The translations under genes were made by a program, and so were the position numbers. Shown in pieces: positions 1 through 9,319 of a stretch of 21,637 nucleotides of DNA; the stretch's first letter is position 1, and every line of letters starts with the position of its first letter. The notes beneath the pieces are model-generated. The model saw nothing but the letters and a program-made list of their open reading frames with translations, was not told where the DNA came from and made no database searches. Source of the stretch: an uncultured Lysobacterales bacterium (GTDB lineage Bacteria > Pseudomonadota > Gammaproteobacteria > Xanthomonadales > SZUA-36); assembly GCA_937995275.1 (NCBI GenBank), contig CALKKN010000037.1, positions 1 to 21,637 of the forward strand, written 5' to 3'.

Positions 1-584
1 TCATTGTCATCGTGGAAGATTCTCCTGGTGCGCAACAGCCCCTCGACCTCCAGCTGGGGATTGATCGACGCACGGACCTGCTCCAGGGTATTGAGGAGCG
101 CCGTCAGGCCTTCCAGCGCATAGTACTCGCACTGTACCGGGATCAGGACGCTGTCTGCAGTGGCGAGGGCGTTGAGGGTCAGCATGTTCAGCGCCGGCGG
201 GCAGTCGATGAACACCCACGCGTAACGCGACAGCACCGGCTCCAGCGAGCGCTGCAGCGCAAATTCGCGCCCCTCCTGCTGAAGCAGCGCCACCTCAGCG
301 GCGGTCAGATCGCCGTTGGACGGCAGCAGATCGAAGTCCAGCCCTTCGGGGCGCAGCAACGTTTCGTCGATCGGCCGTTCCCCCAGCAGGACCTCGCAGG
401 CGGAAACGTGCAGGCGGCGCGGATCGATGCCGCAACCTGTCGTGGCATTGCCCTGCGGGTCCAGATCGACCAACAGCACCGGGTACTTCATGCTGGCGAA
501 CGCCGCGGCCAGGTTGACGCAGGTCGTGGTCTTGCCGACCCCGCCTTTCTGGTTGGCGATTGCGATGGTGCGGTTGTGGTTCAT
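1..584 (-). CDS. parA: ParA/Soj-type chromosome partitioning ATPase (3' end outside window)
   Basis: This is a ParA/Soj ATPase. The family binds DNA non-specifically in its ATP form and works with ParB to segregate the origin region. The first 194 codons are visible; the rest lies beyond the left edge. The deviant Walker A motif KGGVGKTT is at residues 13-20. It is followed by the VDLDPQGNATTG block near residue 40 and a Walker B-like FIDCPPALNMLTLNAL segment. The ATG overlaps the rsmG stop in ATGA, so the two genes are probably translationally coupled. parB would be expected next, outside the window. The last visible residues (TRRIFHDDN) differ from the usual TMxDxRxNL stretch of the family. 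This could be divergence or a local sequence problem near the edge. Confidence 0.93.
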   Translation of the reverse strand, partial: MNHNRTIAIANQKGGVGKTTTCVNLAAAFASMKYPVLLVDLDPQGNATTGCGIDPRRLHVSACEVLLGERPIDETLLRPEGLDFDLLPSNGDLTAAEVALLQQEGREFALQRSLEPVLSRYAWVFIDCPPALNMLTLNALATADSVLIPVQCEYYALEGLTALLNTLEQVRASINPQLEVEGLLRTRRIFHDDN

Positions 585-1216
585 GGAATGACGGACATGA
601 TGACGAGGTGACGGTCCTCTTGCAATCCCGGCACCGCAAGTTTTTTCACCGCGCGCACCTGCACCCAGTCCGGCAGCCCCTCCAGCTCGGCAGCGGGATG
701 GCGGCCCTTCATCGCCAGCAGGTCTGCTTCGCCGGCCAGCCGGCGCGCCGCACCGGCGAAGCCTGCCAGCGTTGCGAAGGCACGACTGATGATCGCGTCA
801 AAAGGCACCTCCGGCGCATAGGCATCCAGCCGCGCCTGCACCGGCTCGATGTTCCGCAGGCCGAGTCGGCGGCGCACCTGATTAAGAAAACGGATCTTCT
901 TGCCGGCGCTGTCCAGCAGGGTAACCTCGAGATGCGGCCGGGCGACGGCCAGCGGTACCCCCGGCAGGCCGGCCCCGGTGCCGGCGTCCAGCAGACGACC
1001 GGCGGGGATCCACGGCAGCACCGCCAGGGAATCGAGCAGGTGACGCACGACCATGGCGCGCGGTTCCCGGACGGCCGTCAGGCTGTAGGCCCGGTTCCAC
1101 TGCTGCAGCAGCTCCAGGTAGGTCAGCAGCGAGTCGACCTGTCCCGGTCCCAGCCCCGACTCGCCGAGCTGTTCGAGGCCGGCGCGCAGGATTTCGGCCG
1201 GGTCGCGCTCCCGCAT
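581..1216 (-). CDS. rsmG: 16S rRNA (guanine-527-N7)-methyltransferase RsmG
   Basis: RsmG (GidB) methylates G527 of 16S rRNA using S-adenosylmethionine. The 211-residue length is normal for the family. Visible motifs are NRAYSLTAVR at residues 41-50, RHLLDSLA at 58-65, the AdoMet-binding loop DAGTGAGLPG at 77-86, and a later SRAFA segment. The ATG lies 15 bases after the stop of the upstream lipoprotein gene and has no good Shine-Dalgarno. A 14-base perfect palindrome sits immediately upstream of it. The stop overlaps the parA start by four bases. In many bacteria rsmG directly follows mnmG; here it follows a lipoprotein gene and the opp operon. Loss of RsmG is known in other bacteria to give low-level streptomycin resistance. 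Confidence 0.95.
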   Translation of the reverse strand: MRERDPAEILRAGLEQLGESGLGPGQVDSLLTYLELLQQWNRAYSLTAVREPRAMVVRHLLDSLAVLPWIPAGRLLDAGTGAGLPGVPLAVARPHLEVTLLDSAGKKIRFLNQVRRRLGLRNIEPVQARLDAYAPEVPFDAIISRAFATLAGFAGAARRLAGEADLLAMKGRHPAAELEGLPDWVQVRAVKKLAVPGLQEDRHLVIMSVIP

Positions 1217-1219
1217 CGG

Positions 1220-1233
1220 GACCCGCGCGGGTC
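1220..1233. repeat. 14-base perfect palindrome at the lipoprotein/rsmG junction
   Basis: GACCCGCGCGGGTC reads identically on both strands. It contains part of the lipoprotein stop codon (1232-1234) and ends three bases before the rsmG ATG. In RNA it could fold into a short, very GC-rich stem where an rsmG ribosome binding site should be. Function is unknown, and chance is possible in DNA this GC-rich. Confidence 0.4.
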
Positions 1234-1891
1234 AGCGCAGGCCCGCCGAGCGCATCTCCGAGGACATCTTGTTGGCGATGTCGCGGGCGGCGTCGGTGTG
1301 CTCCGTGTCCTTGGTAAACGTCACGATGCGCCAGACAGGCATTTCGGTCTCCATGTCATAGTAGCTGGACTCGACATAGGCCGTCGTGCGGAAGTCCGCC
1401 CAGCCCGGCCCCTGCCGCACCGCGTACACGTCGGTGAAACCCGTGAAGTACGGGCGGCCCCAGTTGTAGGTCACCCCGCTGCCCAGGTACTGCAGCCAGT
1501 AATCCGACCGCACGTACCCTTCGGAGGTGCCGCCCCCGGAGTAGAACATCACGACCACGCCATCCACATCGGCCCGGCGCAGCAGACCGGTCGCAGCTTC
1601 GGTGTCGATTTCCCCGCGGATGCCGCCGCTCATACCGGGCAGCCGGCTGCTGGGCACTGCCGGCGTCCCCTTGTCCGCCATGATCCGGGCCACGTCGATC
1701 TCGACCGACTCGCGCATCAGCGCTTCGGGCAGCACCGCGATGACCGCCACCTTGTCGGGTTTGTTCGTGACCGGCTCGTCGGTCCGCCAGCTGTCCACGA
1801 CGCTGGTTTGTGCGCAGGCCGCCAGCAAAACAACGCTGGCCAGCAGAAGTATCAATCTGCCGCTCGCTCGGCAGCAATCCTCGTAATTCAT
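1232..1891 (-). CDS. Putative outer-membrane or periplasmic lipoprotein of unknown function
   Basis: This 219-residue protein has a lipoprotein signal: a hydrophobic segment ending in the lipobox LAAC, with the acylated cysteine at residue 26 (ATG start at 1891). An in-frame TTG at 1912 would add seven residues and is less likely. The mature part begins with VVDSWRTDE and continues with VAVIAVLPEALMRES and a GTPAVPSSRLPG stretch. The end has YDMETEMPVWRIVTFT and a final helix. This layout resembles a broad family of lipoproteins that start with an SSW-D motif and end in a 'V-W' strand; I know of no biochemical function. It lies 64 bases after oppF and 15 before rsmG on the same strand. Aspartate is the residue after the first serine of the mature N-terminus region only further on, so membrane sorting cannot be predicted with confidence. 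Confidence 0.8.
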   Translation of the reverse strand: MNYEDCCRASGRLILLLASVVLLAACAQTSVVDSWRTDEPVTNKPDKVAVIAVLPEALMRESVEIDVARIMADKGTPAVPSSRLPGMSGGIRGEIDTEAATGLLRRADVDGVVVMFYSGGGTSEGYVRSDYWLQYLGSGVTYNWGRPYFTGFTDVYAVRQGPGWADFRTTAYVESSYYDMETEMPVWRIVTFTKDTEHTDAARDIANKMSSEMRSAGLR

Positions 1892-1955
1892 GAAGCAGTC
1901 CGCTTGAACCAAAGCGGCATCTTAACCCATGGCCGGGCGCGCCGAAACCGTCGGC

Positions 1956-2953
<998 letters not shown>

Positions 2954-2957
<4 letters not shown>

Positions 2958-3958
2958 GCACCGTCCTCCCCGACTGCTTCGGCGGCCACGATCTGCCCGC
3001 CATCCATGGGCAGAACGCAGCGGCTGGCGCGGCCGCCCTCCCCCTGCCACAACGGCGGCGGCTGGCGGCAGCCTTCCGTGGCTTCGCTGCAGCGATCCCG
3101 GAAGGGGCAGCCCGAGGGCAGCTCCAGCAGGTTCGGCGGATTGCCGGGGATCGCCTGCAGTTCGTCGTCCGACACCCGGTCCAGGCGCGGCACCGAGGCG
3201 AGCAGGCCCCGCGTGTAGGGATGCTGGGGACGGTAAAAGATGTCGTCGACCGTGCCGGTTTCGACCATCTGTCCGGCATACATGACGATGATGCGGTCGC
3301 TGACCTCAGCCACGGCAGCCAGGTCATGGGTGATCAGAATGATCGACATGCGGGTCTGCTCGCGCAACCGGCCGACCAGCTCGGTGATCTGGGCCTGCAC
3401 CGTGACGTCCAGTGCGGTGCTCGGCTCGTCGGCGATTAGCAACTCCGGCTCGCACAACAGCCCGATCGCGATCATGACGCGCTGCCGCATGCCGCCCGAG
3501 TACTCGTGGGGGTATTGCCGGATGCGCTCCTCGGGGTCCGGGATGCGCACCGCACGCAGCATTTCCACGGCATGCGCCCGAGCCTCGTCGCGGGCCAGGC
3601 CCTGGTGGTGCATGGCGACCTCAATCATCTGCTTCTCGATGGTCAGGTACGGGTTGAGCGAAGTCATGGGATCCTGGAAGATCATCGCGATGCGACGGCC
3701 GCGAATTCCTCTGAGCTCCCTCGGCTTCATCTGCATCAGGTCCTCGCCGTCGAACAGCGCGACGCCGCTGGCGCTGCCGTTTTCGGCCAGCAGGCCCATG
3801 ATAGCCATGACCAGCTGGCTCTTGCCGGCGCCGGACTCGCCGACGATCGCCAGGGTTTCGCCCTCGCCGACCTCGAAGTCCATGCCGTTGACCGCCTTGA
3901 CGACACCTTCCGGAGTGTCGAAACGCACCTCGAGGCCGGAGACTTCGAGCAGCGCCAT
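2954..3958 (-). CDS. oppD: Oligopeptide ABC transporter ATP-binding protein OppD
   Basis: This is the partner ATPase of OppF. The 334-residue protein has Walker A GESGAGKSQ at 40-48 (the GKSQ ending is typical of OppD/DppD). The Q-loop is IFQDP near 93-97, the signature YSGGMRQRV at 153-161, Walker B LLIADEPSTALD at 173-184, and the switch histidine THD at 210-212. The C-terminal oligo_HPY-type extension carries Cys284, Cys290, Cys297 and Cys314. This is almost the same spacing as in OppF, and resembles cysteine motifs reported to hold iron-sulfur clusters in some dipeptide transporter ATPases. The ATG at 3958 shares one base with the oppC stop (TGATG). The stop overlaps the oppF GTG. Confidence 0.95.
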
Positions 3959-4875
3959 CAGAGCCTGTCCTTCGGGTCGAGGGCGTCGCGCATGCCGTCG
4001 CCGATGTAGTTGAAGCAATAGAGTGTGACGGTCAGGAATACAGCCGGGAACACCAGCGTCCACGGCGCCGACTCCATGTCCTGGGCGCCGTCGTTGACCA
4101 GCGCGCCCCAGGAACTCATGGGCTCCTGCACGCCCAGACCCAGGAAGCTCAGGAAGGACTCGACCAGGATGACCTGCGGAATGGTCAGGGTCACGTAGAC
4201 CATCACCACACCCAGCAGGTTCGGGATGATATGGCGGCGGATGATGGCGTTGTGGTCGACGCCGCAGGCGCGCGCCGCCTCGACGAACTCCATGTTCTTC
4301 AGACTCAGCGTCTGGCCGCGCACGATGCGCGCCATGTCCAACCAGTTGACGGCGCCGATCGCCACGAAAATCAGCAGGATGTGCCGTCCGAACACCACCA
4401 TCAGCAGAATTACGAAGAACATGAAGGGCAGCGCGTAGATGATGTCCACCACGCGCATCATGACGCGGTCGGTCAGCCCGCCGTAATAGCCGGCCACCGC
4501 GCCGTAGGTGACGCCGATCGCCAGGCTGACCAGCGTGGCGACCAGGCCGACCAGCAGCGAGATGCGCCCGCCCTCGAGCGTGCGCACGAGCAGGTCGCGC
4601 CCCACGGCGTCGGTGCCGAACCAGTGTCCGGTCTCGAGGCTGGGTGGCGAGGAGGTGTGGTCCCAGTCCGTGAAATCGGGCTCCCACGGCAGCAGCATCG
4701 GCCCGAACACCACCAGCAGCACCATGACGGCCATGATGATGCCGCTGACCACCGCGGCGCGGTTTTTCAACAGCCGATGCGAGGCGTCCGTCCACAGCGA
4801 ACGGCCCGGCACGTCCGCCGCCGCCAGTGCCTGGGCGAAGGGGTCCTCAACTGATGGCGTGGTGCGCTCGCTCAT
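3958..4875 (-). CDS. oppC: Oligopeptide ABC transporter permease OppC
   Basis: This inner-membrane permease (305 residues) forms the translocation path together with OppB. A cytoplasmic N-terminus of about 42 residues precedes the first membrane helix (about 43-63). HWFGTDAVGRD at 84-94 is a typical OppC/DppC marker before the binding-protein-dependent transport domain. The EAA loop that docks on the ATPases begins at Glu199 (EAARACGVDHNAIIRRH). The remaining hydrophobic segments account for the usual six helices. The protein ends DALDPKDRL, also typical. The ATG at 4875 overlaps the oppB stop in ATGA. A longer in-frame extension toward 5295 lies inside oppB and is spurious. Confidence 0.95.
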   Translation of the reverse strand: MSERTTPSVEDPFAQALAAADVPGRSLWTDASHRLLKNRAAVVSGIIMAVMVLLVVFGPMLLPWEPDFTDWDHTSSPPSLETGHWFGTDAVGRDLLVRTLEGGRISLLVGLVATLVSLAIGVTYGAVAGYYGGLTDRVMMRVVDIIYALPFMFFVILLMVVFGRHILLIFVAIGAVNWLDMARIVRGQTLSLKNMEFVEAARACGVDHNAIIRRHIIPNLLGVVMVYVTLTIPQVILVESFLSFLGLGVQEPMSSWGALVNDGAQDMESAPWTLVFPAVFLTVTLYCFNYIGDGMRDALDPKDRL

Positions 4876-5816
4876 TGCGTCTCGTCGTAGCGGATCCGCG
4901 GGTTGAGCCAGGCGTAGAGCAGGTCGACGATGAAGTTCAGCACGATGATCACCACGCCGTAGAACACGACAACGCCCATCACCAGCGTGTAGTCCCGGTT
5001 CAGGGCGCCCTGCACGAAGTAGCTGCCGAGGCCCGGGATGCTGTAAATCCGCTCGATCACCACCGACCCGGTGATCAGCGCAGCGGTGGCCGGCCCCATG
5101 TACGAGATCACCGGCAGGATCGCGGGCTTGAGCGCATGACGGCGGATCACGACGCGTTCCGGCAGGCCTTTCGCCCGCGCCGTCCGGATGAAATTGCTGT
5201 GCAGCACTTCGATCATGCTGCCCCGCATCAGGCGCGCGATGTAGGCGATGACCGGCAGGGCCAGCGTCACGACCGGCAACACCATGCGCTGCCACGACCA
5301 GTCCCAGCCGCCCGCGGGAAGCCAGCCCGCATAGACCGCCACGCCGAGGATCAGCAGCGGCGCGACGACGAAATTCGGGATCGAAATACCGAGCATGGCG
5401 ACCCCCATGATCGAATAGTCCGCCGCCGAGTTCTGCCGCAGTGCTGCCGCGATGCCCACCAGAGAACCGATCACGAACGCCAGCAGCATGGCCAGGCCGC
5501 CGAGGGTCGCGGACACCGGAAATCCCTGCGCGATCAGTTCATTGACGGACCAGTCCTTGTACTGGAAGGACGGCCCGAAGTCCCCGGATATGATTTGGCC
5601 CAGGTACCGGAAATACTGTTGCAAAAGGGGTTCGTCGAGGTGGTACTTGGCGTCGAGGTTGGCGCGGATTTCCGGCGGCAGCGCCTTTTCGCTGTCGAAG
5701 GGACCGCCGGGGGCCACGCGAATCAGGAAAAATGCGATCGTGATCAACACCAGCAGCGTGGGGATGAGCCCCAGCAAACGCGTCGCGGCATGGCGCAGGA
5801 TGCCCTCCTGCTTCAC
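4872..5816 (-). CDS. oppB: Oligopeptide ABC transporter permease OppB
   Basis: This 314-residue inner-membrane permease pairs with OppC. The first helix is at about 14-33, followed by RVAPGGPFDSE from Arg33, the usual OppB N-terminal signature. Five further helices are visible. The EAA loop begins around residue 210 (FIRTARAKGLPERVVIRRH). SIPGLGSYFVQGALNRDY near the C-terminus is characteristic of the family. The start is GTG at 5816, in a GTGA overlap with the oppA2 stop. The ribosome binding site (an AGGA four bases upstream, with a GGAGG further up) is embedded in the last codons of oppA2. Initiation may therefore depend on ribosomes finishing oppA2. Confidence 0.94.
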   Translation of the reverse strand: MKQEGILRHAATRLLGLIPTLLVLITIAFFLIRVAPGGPFDSEKALPPEIRANLDAKYHLDEPLLQQYFRYLGQIISGDFGPSFQYKDWSVNELIAQGFPVSATLGGLAMLLAFVIGSLVGIAAALRQNSAADYSIMGVAMLGISIPNFVVAPLLILGVAVYAGWLPAGGWDWSWQRMVLPVVTLALPVIAYIARLMRGSMIEVLHSNFIRTARAKGLPERVVIRRHALKPAILPVISYMGPATAALITGSVVIERIYSIPGLGSYFVQGALNRDYTLVMGVVVFYGVVIIVLNFIVDLLYAWLNPRIRYDETQ

Positions 5817-7624
5817 GGTTCCTGGCCCTCCGGCTCGCCTTCGGGCGCGGGCTCTTCAGCCGCGGCCTGCGGGGGCTCTTCCGCACTCACTGGTTCATCC
5901 GGCTGTTCCGGGGCGGCAGGTTCGGCCGCCGGATCGCCGCGCAGCCTGAGCTTGAACATGTGGCGCGTCTGGTGATGGTCCATCACGTTGTTCTGCCAGC
6001 CCCTCAACTGTCTGCTGACCAGCCTTTTTGTCACGTAGGTGTAGATCGGGACGATCACGTTGTCGATCATCAGCACGCGCTCGGCTTCGAACATCAGGCG
6101 TTCGCGCCTGGCCCGCACGCGCTCGGTGCCGATCTCGTCGAGCAGGGCATCGAAGGTGCTGTTGCTGTATCCGTAGTCGTTACGCCCATGACCGGTGCGG
6201 AAAAGTTCGAGAAAGCTGTAGGGGTCATTGTAATCGCTGACCCAGCCGGCCCTGAACACCTGCGTGACGACCTTCTGTTCGCGGTTCTGCAGGAACACCC
6301 GGAATTCCTCGTTGACCAGCGTGGTGTTCACGCCGAGCACCTGCTTCCACATCGAGGCGACCGCCAGCGCCATCTTCTTGTGGTTTTCGCTGGTGTTGTA
6401 ACGGATCTCGACCCGCAGCGGGCGCTCCTCGGAATAGCCGGCCTGTTCGAACAGCCGGCGCGCCTCGTGGTTACGCTCCTCCTGGGTCCAGTCGGCATAC
6501 TCCGGGACGAAGGGCACGTAGCCGTCCATGCCGGGCGGCACCAGGGAAAAGGAAGGCTGTTCGCCGAACTGCGCCACCTTGTCGGCCAGAATCTGGCGGT
6601 CGATGGCCAGAACCAGCGCCATCCGCAGGGAGGGGTTGTCGATGAACGGTTCACGGGTCAGGTTGAAGCCTAGGAAATAGGAGCCCATCCAGGGGCTCAC
6701 CACGAGTTCGTCGGGGTAGTTCTTCTGCAGCCACCTGAACTGGTTGTTCGGTACCTCGTTGGTCCAGTCGATTTCGCCCGCGCGGAACGCCTTGACCTCG
6801 GTGGAATGGTCCTCGACCGGGTAATAGTGAACGCGCTCGACGATGGTGCGGTCGGCCTCCCGGAATGCCGGGTTTTTCTCCAGCACGACTTCGACGCGCG
6901 GCACCCAGTCGGACAACACGTAGGCGCCGTTGGAGACCAGGTTGCCGGGGCGGGAAAACTGCTCGCCGAATTCCTCGATGTTCCTGCGGTTGACCGGGTA
7001 GGCGATCGGGTTCGTCAGCAGCCCGAGGAAATAGGGGGTCGGCCCGGTCAGCGTGATCTGCAGCGAATACTCGTCCAGCAGGGAAACACCCAGTTCCTCC
7101 ACCGGCAGCTCCCCGGCCAGGACCTCGCGGGCGTTCAGGATCGGCAGCAGCATCCTCGCCGCGTTGGCCGCGGTCGCGGGGTCGGCGGCGCGCCGCAAGC
7201 TGTAGACGAAGTCCTCGGCCTTCAGCGGGTCGCCGTTGGACCAGGTCAGGTCCCGGCGCAGGTAGAAGGTGTAGGTTCGGGCATCGCGGGAAATGTTCCA
7301 GCGCAGGGCGACCCCCGGAATCACATCTCCGTCGGCGGACTCGCTCGTCAGCCCTTCGAACAGGTCGCGCAGAATGTGCGCAGCAGGCACACCGATGGCC
7401 AGGTGCGGGTCGAGCGTCGCCGGCTCCTCACCATTGCCGCGGCGAACAACCTGCTGATCCGCCAGCACCGCGCGGTCGGGCTGGCCATCCTCCAGCAAGA
7501 CCATCTCGACCGGCTCGGGACGCCTGCTGATCGGCCCGCCGACGTCGCTGTCGCGGTCACCGCAGGCCGCCAGCCCCGCAAGGCAGGCAACGGCGAAAAC
7601 CCAAATTGGCTTCCAACGGGTCAA
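5813..7624 (-). CDS. oppA: Oligopeptide-binding lipoprotein, OppA family (second copy)
   Basis: This is a family 5 extracellular solute-binding protein of 603 residues. The start chosen is TTG at 7624, in a TTGA overlap with the stop of the first oppA. It gives a short lipoprotein signal ending in LAAC with the acylated cysteine at residue 21; a GGAG lies upstream. No ATG gives a signal peptide. Family markers include WSNGDPLKAEDFVYSLRR, SNGAYVLSDWVPR and [16 protein letters not shown]. The last 41 residues are a Pro/Glu/Ala-rich tail absent from E. coli OppA and from the neighbouring copy. As a predicted lipoprotein it would be tethered to a membrane, whereas the first copy is predicted soluble. 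It presumably delivers peptides to OppBCDF. Specificity cannot be read from sequence. Confidence 0.9.
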   Translation of the reverse strand: MTRWKPIWVFAVACLAGLAACGDRDSDVGGPISRRPEPVEMVLLEDGQPDRAVLADQQVVRRGNGEEPATLDPHLAIGVPAAHILRDLFEGLTSESADGDVIPGVALRWNISRDARTYTFYLRRDLTWSNGDPLKAEDFVYSLRRAADPATAANAARMLLPILNAREVLAGELPVEELGVSLLDEYSLQITLTGPTPYFLGLLTNPIAYPVNRRNIEEFGEQFSRPGNLVSNGAYVLSDWVPRVEVVLEKNPAFREADRTIVERVHYYPVEDHSTEVKAFRAGEIDWTNEVPNNQFRWLQKNYPDELVVSPWMGSYFLGFNLTREPFIDNPSLRMALVLAIDRQILADKVAQFGEQPSFSLVPPGMDGYVPFVPEYADWTQEERNHEARRLFEQAGYSEERPLRVEIRYNTSENHKKMALAVASMWKQVLGVNTTLVNEEFRVFLQNREQKVVTQVFRAGWVSDYNDPYSFLELFRTGHGRNDYGYSNSTFDALLDEIGTERVRARRERLMFEAERVLMIDNVIVPIYTYVTKRLVSRQLRGWQNNVMDHHQTRHMFKLRLRGDPAAEPAAPEQPDEPVSAEEPPQAAAEEPAPEGEPEGQEP

Positions 7625-9195
7625 AACTCGTCCGTCTCCAACTGCAGGTACCTCGAAAGATGAATATCGCGCAGGTTGTCCGCGTAGCCGGACACCCGCG
7701 GCCTGACCAAGTGGCGCGAAACATAATAATAGAGGGGTATGACCGGCATGTCCTCTGTCAACAGAGTCTCGGCCTGCCGCAATAGTTCCATGCGCTGCGC
7801 TCCGGCCGCCGCGCCGGCCCGGCTCAGCAGATCGTCGAAAGCGGGGTTGCGGTAGAACGTGTGGTTCATGCTGCTGTCGCCGATGAGGAGGTCCAGGAAG
7901 CTGGTGGGGTCGGCGAAGTCGGCGATCCAGCCACCGCGGAAGACTTCCGTGACTGTGCCGAGCCTGCGATTGTTGACGAACACCTTCCACTCTTCGTTCA
8001 CCAGTTCGGTGTTGACACCGAGCACCTGCTTCCACATGGCCGCGACGGCTACCGCAACCCGGCGGTGCACGCCCGAGGTGTTGTAGCGCAGTTCGAGCAG
8101 CAGCGGCCCGTTCCGGGCGACACCGGATTGCCGGTACAAGCGCCGCGCGTCCGCCTCCCGGTCGGCCTGACTCAGACCCGACTGCGGCATAACGGCCGGC
8201 GTGTAGCCGGCGATGCCCGGCGGCACAATGCTCCAGCCGGGCAACTCGCCGGCACCCAACACCGTGCGGGCCACGATCCCGCGGTCGATCGCCAGCGCGA
8301 GCGCCTGACGCAGTTCCCGGGACCGGCCCAGTTCGGGGTGCGTGAGGTTCAGTCCCAACCAGAATGATCCCAGGTAGGGGTGCACATGCAGGTCATCCGG
8401 CAGATGCTCCTGCAGCCACGCGAACCGCCCAGCCGGGATCGTTTCGGTGATGTCGAGTTCGCCGGCGCGATAACGGGCGAGCTCGGTGGCCGGCTCCTCG
8501 ATCGGGTAATACACGACGCCGTCCAGGGCGATCGTTCCTGCCGCATGGAATTCCGGGTTCGGCGCCAGCCGGATGCTGGCGCGCGGCGTCCATTCGGTGA
8601 TGCGGAAAGCCCCGTTGACCGGCGCGCTCCGGGGATCGTCCAATCCATCGGCATGCAGCGGAAACGCCACCGGGTGGGCCAGGATCTCCGGGAACCACGG
8701 GGCCGCCTGGTTCAATTCGATTTCGAGCGTGCCGGGATCGACGGACCGGATCCCCAGAGCGTCGGGCTCCAGGCGGCCCTGCAGGATGTCCTCGGCGTTG
8801 CGGACGTGACGCAGCAAACCCGCCGTGGCGGCGGCCGTGGCCGGCGTGAACGCTCGCCGCCAGGCGCGAACGAAGTCGCCGGCGGTGACCGGGTCGCCAT
8901 TCGACCACCGCGCGTCGGCACGCAGCTTGAAGCGGTAGCGGAGACCGTCGTCCAGCACTTCCCAGGCGGCGGCCTGGCCCGGCACCGGCTCGCCGCTGAC
9001 ATCGAAGGTGACCAGTCCCTCGCGGATGTCCCGCAGCAGATTGACCGCCGCCAGCCCCTGGGCCTGGTGGATCTGCAGGGAGTCGGGCTCGGGGCCGAGC
9101 CCGCGATGGACCGTGGCCGCGCTCAGGGTTCCGGCCAGCAGGGCCAGGGTTAGTCCGGCAAGGGGGAAAAGGACACGGGTCGGGCGGGTGGGCAT
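7621..9195 (-). CDS. oppA: Periplasmic oligopeptide-binding protein, OppA family (first copy)
   Basis: This family 5 solute-binding protein has 524 residues, close to the roughly 540 of E. coli OppA. The ATG at 9195 gives a Sec signal peptide (positive N-terminus, hydrophobic core about residues 8-22, likely cleavage after Ala26 or Ala27). It has no lipobox, so it should be soluble in the periplasm. Family markers are [36 protein letters not shown] and [17 protein letters not shown]. It is clearly a paralogue of the next gene and is the first gene of the opp cluster. Its start faces gshA across a 124-base divergent gap. No strong Shine-Dalgarno is visible. Confidence 0.93.
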   Translation of the reverse strand: MPTRPTRVLFPLAGLTLALLAGTLSAATVHRGLGPEPDSLQIHQAQGLAAVNLLRDIREGLVTFDVSGEPVPGQAAAWEVLDDGLRYRFKLRADARWSNGDPVTAGDFVRAWRRAFTPATAAATAGLLRHVRNAEDILQGRLEPDALGIRSVDPGTLEIELNQAAPWFPEILAHPVAFPLHADGLDDPRSAPVNGAFRITEWTPRASIRLAPNPEFHAAGTIALDGVVYYPIEEPATELARYRAGELDITETIPAGRFAWLQEHLPDDLHVHPYLGSFWLGLNLTHPELGRSRELRQALALAIDRGIVARTVLGAGELPGWSIVPPGIAGYTPAVMPQSGLSQADREADARRLYRQSGVARNGPLLLELRYNTSGVHRRVAVAVAAMWKQVLGVNTELVNEEWKVFVNNRRLGTVTEVFRGGWIADFADPTSFLDLLIGDSSMNHTFYRNPAFDDLLSRAGAAAGAQRMELLRQAETLLTEDMPVIPLYYYVSRHLVRPRVSGYADNLRDIHLSRYLQLETDEF

Positions 9196-9319
9196 TTGGC
9201 GGTCCGGCCTGTTTCGATCCTGTCGCTGCGTGTATTCTAGTGTACTGCAACCCTGCCGGAGGGGCATTCGGAATCCCGCCGCCACGGCCGGTACGGGCCC
9301 GCAGGAGGGAGCACCGCAA
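9196..9319. promoter_or_regulatory. Divergent intergenic region between oppA and gshA
   Basis: Transcription of the opp cluster (leftward) and gshA (rightward) must begin in or near this gap. The only AT-rich patch is around 9231-9246. On the plus strand TATTCT (9233-9238) is a possible -10 element. On the minus strand TAGAAT (9239-9234) is one. Neither has a convincing -35 at 16-18 bases. An AGGAGGGAG ribosome binding site for gshA lies at 9303-9311. Confidence 0.35.

Noticed and set aside
3958..5295. Longer OppC reading from 5295
   Set aside because: The extra 140 residues lie inside oppB in another frame and do not look like protein. The ATG at 4875 in the ATGA overlap gives the expected family N-terminus.
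9008..9319. N-terminal extension of gshA back to 9008
   Set aside because: It would overlap the oppA signal peptide and N-terminus by nearly 190 bases. The TTG at 9320 has a good ribosome binding site and gives the normal family length.
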